From Phallusia fumigata (Eukaryota > Chordata > Ascidiacea > Phlebobranchia > Ascidiidae), in the NCBI GenBank assembly GCA_008931825.1, contig QXVZ01006129.1, positions 1 through 32,746 of the forward strand: DNA of 32,746 bases, in the 5' to 3' direction. A model generated the notes under the pieces. It had not been told where the DNA came from. It saw nothing but the letters and a program-made list of their open reading frames with translations, and searched no databases. Below, one piece after another: positions 1-9,900 of this stretch; the stretch's first letter is position 1; each line of letters begins with the position of its first letter. A program made the translations under genes and the position numbers.

Positions 1-687
1 CTTATAGACTCGACGCAGACGTACACCGCGGCTACGGTTACCGTGATGAGGTCATCAACGCGGTTGCTAAGGGAACGAAGGCAATCGATGACGTAATAGC
101 GGGAAAACGAAAACTGGCGGTAAAGTTGTTTATTTATTTTTTGTTCCTTTTTTGCCAATAAATCCATTTCTATGCCAAAATATGAAATACGATTTCTATT
201 GATAGGTTTGGGTGGTCAGCAAGTGTGACGTCACAAGGGGCGCCCAGAAGCGGTTGGAATATTCACAAAAGTTGGTGGAAGCTGGTCTCAAACTAGAACG
301 ATTCGGAAAATGTTTCAACAACCAAAATTCGATGCCGAAACACAACCGTTCCCGTGATTCGGATTACAGGAAAACAATTCGACAATATAAATTCTACATG
401 GCTTTCGAAAACTCGGAAAATTGCACTGATTACGTCACAGAGAAGTTTTGGTTCAACGCTTTGTCGAATGACGCAGTTCCGGTTGTGTGGGGAACCCCCA
501 AACGCGATGTACTCCGAGNGTTACGAACTTGCCACAAACCACAAAAGAACTTAGTTTGCTGCTGGAAACAGAAGAGGCCCTTCATTTCCCCACCCTGGCT
601 CCCGTTGACCCAAGGAAACAACAATTTGATTGGCACATTTTTTTGAAAAGTCGCTTACAAAACATAACTTCTGCTACTTTCAATTAG
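1..687 (+). CDS. alpha-1,3-fucosyltransferase (GT10 family), 3' part, interrupted by an N
   Basis: Type II Golgi enzymes of this family transfer fucose from GDP-fucose to glycans. Only the C-terminal catalytic part is in the window. The first exon runs from before base 1 to 119 and is open from base 3 (YRLDADVHRGYGYRDE resembles the family's Y-R-x-D-[AS]-D stretch). It ends in frame at a GT donor. The next exon starts at 206 after TAG. It contains FYMAFENSENCTDYVTEKFW and then NALSNDAVPVVWG, the hallmark GT10 donor-binding motif (AFENS, DYVTEKF, N-A-L, VPVVxG). At 519 a single N interrupts the frame. After it the original frame loses family resemblance, while a +1 frame stays open to a stop at 687 and contains TTKELSLLLETEEA, which could be the tail. 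The exact C-terminus is therefore uncertain. The gene converges on the CatSper subunit gene. Confidence 0.85.
519..519. other. single N inside the fucosyltransferase exon
   Basis: One undetermined base lies within the conserved C-terminal region of the fucosyltransferase. The reading frame that carries the GT10 motif upstream does not give a recognisable tail downstream, so the N probably hides an indel or a small join. I see no flanking direct repeat here, unlike the Ns at 7986, 15002 and 30803. Confidence 0.8.
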
Positions 688-1175
688 GCATCTAATAGGG
701 TTGCGGCTACATGAAGTGGTTGATTTGATAAAAAACGTTCCCATAATGGGTTTTTTATTCAAAAGTTTGCTGATGCCCGGCAGAGACCGCAAGTTTCGTT
801 GCAACTGTTAAACCGCACAGTGCAACAAACTGGTTTGTTTGAACATTTATGTTTGGCTTAACTGCTTCATATATTTCTTGTGCTGAGATTTCGGCACAAA
901 CAACATCAGCTTGAAACTGAAAACATCGAACCATCACAGCTTTGTGTCTATAACCACTATGTCGCCCTGGTGTCACGATAACTTAAAGCTCTGTCACAAG
1001 CTGTGAACACTCAAATTTGACCAGGTGGTTTTGCAAGTAAACCCGAAACTTTTGTTGCCCACATCAGTTCATAACGTCGGTTGATTTTTTGCAATAGTCG
1101 GACAGCAAAACTGAAATATAATCTTCTTTTGTAATAAGTGTCTGTACAGCATAGGACAAAATACCAATGTACTGG
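688..1175. other. convergent 3' region between fucosyltransferase and CatSper subunit genes
   Basis: No convincing coding exon is visible. It probably holds the 3' untranslated regions of both convergent genes. On the minus strand an AATAAA polyadenylation signal lies at 759-754, about 420 bases past the CatSper stop. Open frames here are short and lack recognisable motifs. Confidence 0.5.
754..759 (-). other. polyadenylation signal AATAAA, probable end of the CatSper subunit mRNA
   Basis: TTTATT on the plus strand reads AATAAA on the minus strand. It lies downstream of the CatSper stop codon (1178-1176). It is the clearest canonical hexamer in this stretch on that strand; a cleavage site was not determined. 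Confidence 0.4.
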
Positions 1176-4100
1176 TCAGGATTGGAAACTTGCTCTGAGT
1201 TTTGACCGAAGAACTTCGATGTCGCCTTCCGAAACGAACGAAGTATTTCGTCGTTGTCCGCCCATCGGAACCTTCAACGAATCCACAACTTACTTAGCGG
1301 CACTGTCACGTTGGTCTGTTGCCACGCAACCTTAAAACTCACTAATCCGTACCTGCACAGTCGCCTCCGTTGTCTCGTTTTCAGGCAGCGGTTGAGAGAA
1401 GAGAAATTTCATGTAAATAATAATCATGGCTGTTCCCATAGCAAACGAAACGATCAACCGGATGATCGTACCGGTCGGAAACGGAAGTGGAGGGTTTGTG
1501 ACGTATACCTACATGCATTGTGACGTCATAGATGGTTATAACAACGATGTAAACGTACAGTTGACATAGATTTGCCTGGAATTCGTCTTGGAGAGGACAA
1601 AATGAAAATCCTTCGATGATTCGAATCCGCAGATGAAAAAGCCCAGACCCCTAAAAATTGTGGCAAAAAATGATTTTACATGATTCATAAAACAACATTC
1701 AATGTGGGCACATAATTTAAGCGAATCATCTCGAGTTGATAAAACCGATGTAAAACATATTTTGCAAAAAAACCATTTGCAAATGTTTTCACCAAACAGG
1801 GGATTACCCCAACTGCCCCACTTAAAACAATCAGGTTCTCACCAGGAATTTTATCGACAGGCCGCTTGCGTTGTAAATTTTCTCACTCTTCCCGCCTGTC
1901 ATGTAATGCAACAGTTTCTCACTAGATGGCGTGCCAGCGCGTGATTGACAGATCAAATATTGAGAATGAGTCAAACCTGTGAAGATGAGGAATTGAAAAA
2001 GCATTTAAAATAATCTGAAGTACAACAGAATATTTCTTAATTAAATATTAAACAGTGTGTTCCCGTCCAACTCGTTTCAGTTGCTCGTGTTTTCTTGAGC
2101 AAAAAACTCTAACGGCATTGTTCCAACCAAGTGAACGAATTTGGTCACCATCAAAAAATCACGTAAAAATTTGACCCAACTGCAGCAAGGCGGTTCGAGG
2201 ATAAAAGCTTCGACCAGGTTGCAAACTTGCATCATCTTTCAAGTGTCAAGTTTACTCACAGAATTGGTCGGTGTTGTCCCTCACAGTGTACACAGACTCG
2301 TCCCTCCCATTTATCTCCTCAACAAAAACCAAATACTGCGTCACATCAGCGCCCGTGACGTCATCACTAGTGACGTCATCCACTGTCAACTGTCGACCGG
2401 TGTCCACCGAGAATTTGATTCCGTAATAGGTGTCGTACATGACTTTGTACACCTGAACATGTGGATTTTTTGCGTTTCAGTTGTTACATGTTTCTAGCTG
2501 TCATGTTTGTAGGTCGCCAAAAAAAACTTGTTTTAAAACTTGCCACTAGCGCAAGGACAACATCTCACAGTGATAGTTGGCAGCAAATGCCAGCAAAGTC
2601 TTCTTAAAAACAAATGCAAAATCTAAAACATCATCGTTCACCTTCTCTCTGCAATCGCTGTATTTCTCCAGCGATGAAAACTTTCGTGCAGAATTACAAT
2701 CACATTTATCCCTTGAGGTTTTTCCAGCGCAAAATACCTTCAACCTACAATTGAAACAAATAAAAAACAGCCACAAATAAATTCCAGGTACATAGGAGAT
2801 CACGTTGTAGTTGGGTGTATACCAACAGCAGTTAAACCGGAGGCAATCCGCTTACTTGTGTTTGGTGGCTGTTCCATATGTCCATGTTGTGGAAGCATCG
2901 ATGGATTCCGGGTAAACATTATAAACATTGCTTGACAGCGGGATGGAAACGGCCATCGCGGAAGGGGGGCGGTAGTTGATCTGCGGAATTAATATTTTCT
3001 TGATACACTTTTCATATTCAATAATTTCCTACCACACGCGAGGTCGCATACACAGCACAGTTTGAAGAAAAACAAATCTTGCATTTTTGCCCAAATCACA
3101 AAGTACGATCGGATGCAACATCACAAACGATCAAACCAGTGCTTCCAAACCGATGGGAATTAACCAACATGTGGGTAACGACAGGATAACAGGTGCATGG
3201 GAAATAAGCGAGACATTTTTGCTGAAAAAGCGTTGTTTTATAGAAAAAGCGTTGTTCCTTTTTGCTGAAAAAAGAGTATGGCAGAACTGGCAAAACAAAT
3301 AAATTACACATTCGTAAATTGTGGAAATGAAAATTTGGTCTAAAAATAAATAAGTGATAAAGTGAGAAAAAATTGAGAACCACTGGTTTAAAGTGTGTGT
3401 AATAACATCAGCACCAGGCAAAATTCTTGTGCCAAACTATTTTGCCGATTCTAAAACAAACTTTTACACTCACTGATAAAGTGTGAAGCAAATTTCTGGT
3501 GTCGTTTTCATCTTGAGAAACATAATCTCCAATATCCAACAATGGTTGGTTCAAAGCAAGGAAAGATGAATAGTTGAAATGCAACTGCTTCTGGGCGGGG
3601 CAAGATGCAAAAACAATGACGTTGTGTGACGTGATTGGACAAAATTCACTTCCAAGTCGGAGATTGACAGACACAGATGAAACTCCCTGAAACAAATAAC
3701 CCGCAGCGAATTCTACCACTAAATTTCTGTTTGTACGGGATTCTAAGCTCAACTACATCACAGCTTACTACAACAATAGTTAAGTTGCAAAGTCAGTAAC
3801 AACTACCAGTTCTCCACTGCACGTGAGCTTTCAAGCAGCTCGTCTTGTAAACGTAAAACACGCCGCAACTGACACGTGACTTAAAGGCAGCTAACAAAAC
3901 CTGCGTGTCACAAACTAAGCGCGAGGCAATCATTCCCTGTCGGCATTTCCTTAACTCAGAGGAGGAAATTGGGCCCTGGTTAAATTGCAAGTTCAGTTCT
4001 AACCTGGATTAGAAACTGGCTCGTCAGTTTGATTGTGATTTTGCGTTCCAAGGATGAAAATTTCTTCCATGCCATTTCGGTTCGGAAAATCCGAGGGTTT

Positions 4101-6519
4101 CCGAAATTTACCGAAGCCCAGGGGTCGATATTATCCATTGAATCTGAAACATGTTTTGAAAATTCCATGCAACATTTCAAGCAACCGTTCAATGCTTACT
4201 TGGATGTCGTTTCACCAATAAACTGTATTCCACAGTTTGCCCAAGGTCACATGTGATAGCTGTGCGCATGCGCAAAACGCTGCTCAAGGTGAAACTGAAA
4301 ACAAATGAATAAATATCGCACAAGTTCCGACGCACAACTGCCAACCTGCACACGTGTTTAGCCGGAACACTTTCAACCAGTGTTCGAACGATGACATCAG
4401 ACCTGGTGACGTCAGTGTGGAGAAGGAAAAGTTTTCCCACGTGATTGAACGCGATCCGCCGTAAGTAAAGTGGCGCCTACGTCATAGGAATGACGTAATA
4501 ACGATTTGGTCGTTGTGAAAATCAACTTTAACTTACAGAGGATTGCAGAAACGGTTTCGGTTGAGTGGTTCCGGCTTTACCGAACCATATCCAGCCTTGT
4601 GACGTCATAAATGCAAATGACTTTGTTGGTTCGAATCCGATCAGCTGCGTCACGTGATCGCCAACGTGCAATGAAGCGAGTCTTTGGAAAAACAAAAAAT
4701 AACCAACGATTGTGGCAGAACCACGTGTAGAAAGCATATAAGTTTAGTTTTTAAAACAAACAAAGAAATTAGGTTAAACATTAATAAAAAATTGACAAAC
4801 TTTGTAAATCGATTCCCGCCATCGGAAGAAAACCACAACGAGTCGGATGAAGCAAAATACAGGAAGTGATTGGAGAGCAGGAGAATATGGGAAGTTGCGG
4901 ATGTTGAAGATGTTTGCATTGTGGATGGCGGAAACTTTGGCGTTTTAGAGGATGATGTCATGCCGTTGACAGAGTACGTAGTCGATTCACAATTCTATGC
5001 AGAAGAGGAACGCGTTTTGTTCAATGGTTGGTGTGTGAATTTGTTGATTTTACCTGGGGACATGTGATTGTAACCAGGCTTAAAGTTTGTCTGTCGAAAA
5101 CAACAGAAACAAGATTATCTTGTCCTGGAAACTCGCTCAATTTCGTCCAACTCACAAAAGGTTTGCTTGATTTGTAAAGAACCTGAACATTGGGGGGGAG
5201 AGTTTATTACAAGACCCCTTTGTGACGCAACAAACACTTTGCAAAATACCTTTTTGTTGGCTGACGATTCAGCCAATAGCAGAACCACGTCATCTGTGAA
5301 ATAAATGTATTTTTAGACCTCAATAGAATTCGGTTAATACATGAAGCAGAAACTACCCTGGGGTAAAATGTAATCCATCTCGACACAAAGCGGCGAAAAA
5401 ATTAACTTTGATTTATCCCACAAAATTTCCTGACCATCAAGCTCAACAGTTGTGAAAAACACCTGAATCAACAGATTCTGTTTCATACAAACTACAAAAT
5501 CTGTGACGTGACAACTTACGTCATAGCTAGAACGGATGACGTCAGACACAAGTAAACCTTTTGAGGTAGAAATTAGAACAGTGCTTTCGGTTATGACAAC
5601 ATTATAGATAACTATGTCGTCACAAGCAGGTTGGTCAGTTTTGGAACAATTCCATTTAAACCACGACGTAGTTTCGTTGCTCGAGAAAAGATCAAATGAC
5701 GCAACAAAATCTGAGAGGAATTTGAAAACTTAAGATCAGAGTTAAAAAGCATTTAAAAATTCCTCACATATTTCTGTTGCCGTGCCAACAACCAACAATG
5801 AGCTGCCTGACTGGCACGGAGCCGACGTATAGATGACGTATAATATTGATGACGTCACAGGACCTGAGGGTAATCCCCAAGAAGTATGGCTCACTAAATC
5901 TGGATGTAAGCATCGTTAACAACAGGAACATGCCGAATAAACCCACCAACCTACCTGATGTATTGTGTATGACAGCTAATTGCTTGTTAAAACAGTTTTC
6001 AAATGTCGGGTGACAAACTTCCAGCTCTGCAAACCATTTCTGCGAGGAATGTGCGTGGACGGCAGATGGCGCTAGAGGGAGTTTGTAATCTGTCACTTCT
6101 TGAAAGAAATCTTTGGTTGGAAGTTTTACATTCCACGCTGTCTAACACAAACCAAACATTTATTGACTTCAACATCAAACCAATCGAGAATTTTACCCGC
6201 TCAAAGTTAGATTCGAAAACGTAATTCTTCTTCCAAGTTGAGTTTCTTACGCTCACTTCAAGACTGCAATTTCCTGCAGGCAAAGTCAAGCGATCTCCTG
6301 ATTGTGTTGTGAGAAAGCAAGACAAAACCTGCAAACCAGTTCTGTTTAAAACTATAACCTCAGTCAAATTTTCCTTAATTATACCTTATCATGTAAGACA
6401 ACGTCGGTCAGTTGCTCTTGGTTTTGGCATTCCAGCTTATACGACATACTTGCTTCTGCTAGCAAGCCAAACACTACAAGAAGTTTAATATTTCGCCAGG
6501 ATAAATCCATTTTACTCAT
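1176..6519 (-). CDS. CatSper sperm calcium channel auxiliary subunit, delta/epsilon type
   Basis: CatSper delta/epsilon subunits are single-pass membrane proteins whose large extracellular domain forms part of the canopy over the pH-gated Ca2+ channel of the sperm flagellum. I read 22 phase-consistent exons: 6519-6385, 6328-6197, 6141-5955, 5899-5864, 5710-5520, 5462-5357, 5293-5250, 5182-5054, 4994-4780, 4681-4537, 4476-4352, 4294-4200, 4143-4004, 3975-3823, 3686-3474, 2980-2856, 2744-2642, 2452-2260, 1976-1843, 1650-1576, 1508-1353, 1271-1176 (975 aa). The N-terminus has a signal peptide (LLVVFGLLAEASMS). Beta-propeller-like pieces follow (STSKGLLVSD, WFSSDGGNRF, SQGWIWFGKAG). Family motifs are ASCPA (about 638-642), NYRPPS (684-689), SDCREK (753-758), EEINGRD (803-809) and IIEGFSFCPLQDEFQ (878-892). 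One membrane segment (IIRLIVSFAMGTAMIIIYMK, about 906-928) precedes a 47-aa tail. The least certain junctions are after exons 9, 14 and 20; exon 20 uses a GC donor. Length fits epsilon (about 950) better than delta (about 800). Confidence 0.85.
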
Positions 6520-6928
6520 CTACAAACTCTTGCAAACTTGTGACTCCCTCTGCATTTAAAATAAACTTGCGAATTTCTATGACGCAGTGTGTATTTATGA
6601 CGTCAGAAAGTCAATTGGTTACGACAATGGTTGCTACACGCTTGAGTAGCTACGAACGCTTGGAAATGTTAAACTTTGTTATCAAACTTTCTCAATTCTT
6701 TTGATTTCAACAGGCTAGGATTTTAATTAACGTTTTAATTGTTATGTTTTTTATTTATTTTTTACTTTGTTAGTTTCTTGGCAAAGTTTTTTGTTTTTTG
6801 TGCTCTGTTTAAATTACTTTTAGTTGCAAATAGTTTGGTNTGTAGGTGAAGAATTTTAGTAAATTTGCTGTACTAGTACTGGTTATAAATCTGTGTAATG
6901 ATGATGATTTTGTAGCAGGAAATTCAAA
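6520..6928. promoter_or_regulatory. divergent promoter region between CatSper subunit and AKNA-like genes
   Basis: The start codons of the two head-to-head genes lie 409 bases apart. The interval contains a CRE palindrome at 6598-6605, 79 bases upstream of the CatSper start, and an AT-rich tract with poly-T runs at about 6740-6800. A single N lies at 6840. No TATA box stands out and I saw no clear X-box. The AKNA side has an AG at 6918-6919 just upstream of the ATG, so a 5' untranslated exon or a trans-splice acceptor may lie there. Confidence 0.5.
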
Positions 6929-9900
6929 ATGTCGTCACATAGAAAAACAGCTGGCCAAAAGGGAAGAAACAATAATTCCAAGTGAGTCAGTATTTTTCAC
7001 ACTATGGTTTTTTAACTACAGAATGAGTAAAACAATCTTGAATTCATCCATAATTGCAACACATTCCTTTTTGAAGAAGGAAAAATATCACATTGAAATT
7101 GTCCTTGCAAAAATTAGGACATCTAAAACTTTTGTCTACAGTGATTAATCCTATACTATATTTTTTGTTTTAATTAGAAAACCACACAATGGATCAGGGG
7201 ATGCCCCAGCAGATGAATTTGATGAGTTTGGAATTTTAAGAAGCAACGATCGGAATTCTGACTCGGTGCCCATCGATGACCCAAGTTTAAATCTAAGTGA
7301 TGAAGACACAAGCACCCAAGTGGTGGAAACCTCAGGTAAAAATGAGCTTTGCAACAAAAATCAACAGATTAAATTTGGACAATTTTTTTGAAGAATCAAA
7401 TATAATTGTTTAGTCAACTGGTAAAATATAAAACATGTCTTGCAGAAAATGAGCTTCAAAGTCCAGCATCTAAAGAGCACTTACACCGTGGAACTACTTC
7501 CGATTCAGAACCTCTGTTAGATTTCAGCACAACATCAGGTTTGTGATAAGTTTAACTCTTGTATTGTGGAAATATCTCTTTGTTAGTTTTATTTTCTAAC
7601 CTACCTGAAGCCAAAATCTGAATTCCAAACATTTTTATTTATGTTTTTATGCAACAGCTGCCAGCATCTTTTGTTGTCTGGACAATATTTCATTAATATT
7701 TCATACGTTGTTCAGGAAATATTGGCTTATCAGATTTTCGATCACAACTCGAAGATTTAACTGCAGATTTGACTGGAGCTTCAGAAGATATTTCGAAAGC
7801 TAGTGATGGTCAAAAAAAGAAACTTAAACATCAAGCTTCAAGTGACTCTGCAAGTAAGAGCTGATCTAAGTTGAATAGTCACAAATTTTGAAAATGAAGG
7901 GTTTGAAAAAATGCATAAAATACATTTAGGATTTGTATTTACTTCTAATTGTGGACTTTGGTATTGACTCAAGTTTAAACTGTTCNCATCTTTTGTTGTC
8001 TGGACAATATTTCATTAATATTTCATACGTTGTTCAGGAAATATTGGCTTATCAGATTTTCGATCACAACTCGAAGATTTAACTGCAGATTTGACTGGAG
8101 CTTCAGAAGATATTTCGAAAGCTAGTGATGGTCAAAAAAAGAAACTTAAACATCAAGCTTCAAGTGACTCTGCAAGTAAGAGCTGATCTAGGTTGAATAG
8201 TCACAAATTTCGAAAATTAAGGGTTTGAAAAAATGCTTAAAATACATTTAAGATTTTTATTTACTTCTAATTGTGGACTTTGGTATTAACTCAAGTTTAA
8301 ACTGTTCATTAAAAAGCCATGAAATCCTTTTTTTCATGAAAAACAACAAAACATAAATTTGATTTTTAGGCCAGCATCAGGATGAAACTGAGTCACTGAC
8401 AGAATTTGAAGAAATTGAGCGTTTAATCCAAGCCAACACAGCTGCTGATAGCGACGATGATTTATCGGACATTCCAGAAGATCTTGAGCAAAAAATATTG
8501 TCTGGTCGCAAAAGCAGAGGTTTGAAACATTTTTTTAAATAAACAAATCTGAGATGTATATTTATTTGTGTTTTATAAATGTCAAAACTTTTACAACAAA
8601 GTTCTAAAAAATTGGGTTTAAAGATGTATCCACTCTTGGAGAAATTTTTTTGTTTTCTTTGCACTGTAGAAAGTACAAGAAGTGATGGAAGGTCTGATGG
8701 AGGACGATCACCTCCTAATCATGCTCCAGCTTCCAGTACATCCTCATCATCTGAATCATCATCAGGTAAGATTGCCTCCCTAACCCAAGCATCAAACTCC
8801 TTCACTTCATCACTACATGGCTGTTCTGGGTCCGACTGTGTTGTGAAGTGTGTTGCTCGTGTTTAGTTATTTCTGTAAATATCATTTTTTGCAATTTCTC
8901 CAGTGGATGGAAAGAAGTTTGTTGCATCGAAAGGAGCTCATCATGACACAGGCTATGCAAGTGAAGGTAAATAAGTCAATGGAGAAATTTTTGCCATATT
9001 TGTGTGTGTGATGAACTGTGCAGGAATGCAAGATATGATATGACAGTAAAAACTTTGCAAAACATGAAAGATTAGGATTTGGGTAAAAATATTAAACTTT
9101 GAACATATTTGCTACATTAGGGGGGGTTGTAACTATTATTGTTTACAGGTTTAAAAACACCAGAAGATATTCCTGGGCCTTCAGCAGTTACTGGTCAAAA
9201 TCAAGACATGCCCCAACTAAACCACGAAGGTAGTTAATGAATTACATCTTTTAAGATTGTTTTGTTCCATCAATGTACATGGACAGTTTCAACTGTGGTG
9301 GTAAATTAATGAAACTCACCGAAATGGTGTGTTGGTTAGTGACAAAACTTAAACATCTGCTTGTGAGCGGGCCATATCATGAGCATAACTTTCCTACCAC
9401 AAAAATACTAAATATTTTCATGTAAATCACAGAGTCAGAGGAATCATTGCCACCCTTGCAGTCATGGTTGATCGAACATGAAGATGAGCCGTTACACTCG
9501 ACCAGTCGCATTCCTTCGCATGAAAACTTGAATCACTTGTATTCTGCCAATTCACGTCAAGTTGTTTCATCATCAGACGAAGGCGAAAATGAGGTCAACA
9601 CAACTGGTAGAACTGACCTTGATGTGACCTTGGATAGATTCATGGTTCCAACACAGCGAGCTGACACACATCAACCAAACAGGTTCCCATGTTACCATGG
9701 TTTAGTTTATTCAGTGTAAAAATCCAAGTTTTTTACATATTTCATGTCACAGATTATCATAGAATAATAAAACCTTTAAAAACTCTTAATGACTTGAGTT
9801 TGTTGTTGTACCCTTACAATGGGCGATGTGTTTTTAGTTTGGTCGCAACTTTTGGAACAACTGAAGAATTTCGAGACTTGTTGATCAGACAACTTGACGA

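Larger units (their letters stand above)
226..6605. promoter_or_regulatory. cluster of nine TGACGTCA (CRE-type) palindromes
   Basis: The 8-bp palindrome TGACGTCA (consensus for CREB/ATF/CREM bZIP factors) occurs at 226-233, 1521-1528, 2356-2363, 2371-2378, 4407-4414, 4600-4607, 5537-5544, 5850-5857 and 6598-6605. Only the last lies in a promoter-like position. Five are in CatSper exons, where GACGTC reads Asp-Val, one is in a fucosyltransferase exon and two are in CatSper introns. Related half sites (TGACGTAA, TGACGTAT, TACGTCA) are also frequent. I found only one further full copy in the window, at 32243-32250. Regulatory function of the intragenic copies is unproven. Confidence 0.5.

Noticed and set aside
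3087..3421. Overlapping open frames on both strands in a 500-base stretch of the CatSper gene
   Set aside because: The flanking exons (ending 3474, starting 2980) join in phase and by family resemblance (TLS to INYRPPS) without them, so this is read as an intron.
7987..8175. A genuine 46-residue internal repeat in the AKNA-like protein
   Set aside because: The copies abut an N and include intron sequence on both sides with allele-like differences, so an assembly duplication is the simpler explanation.
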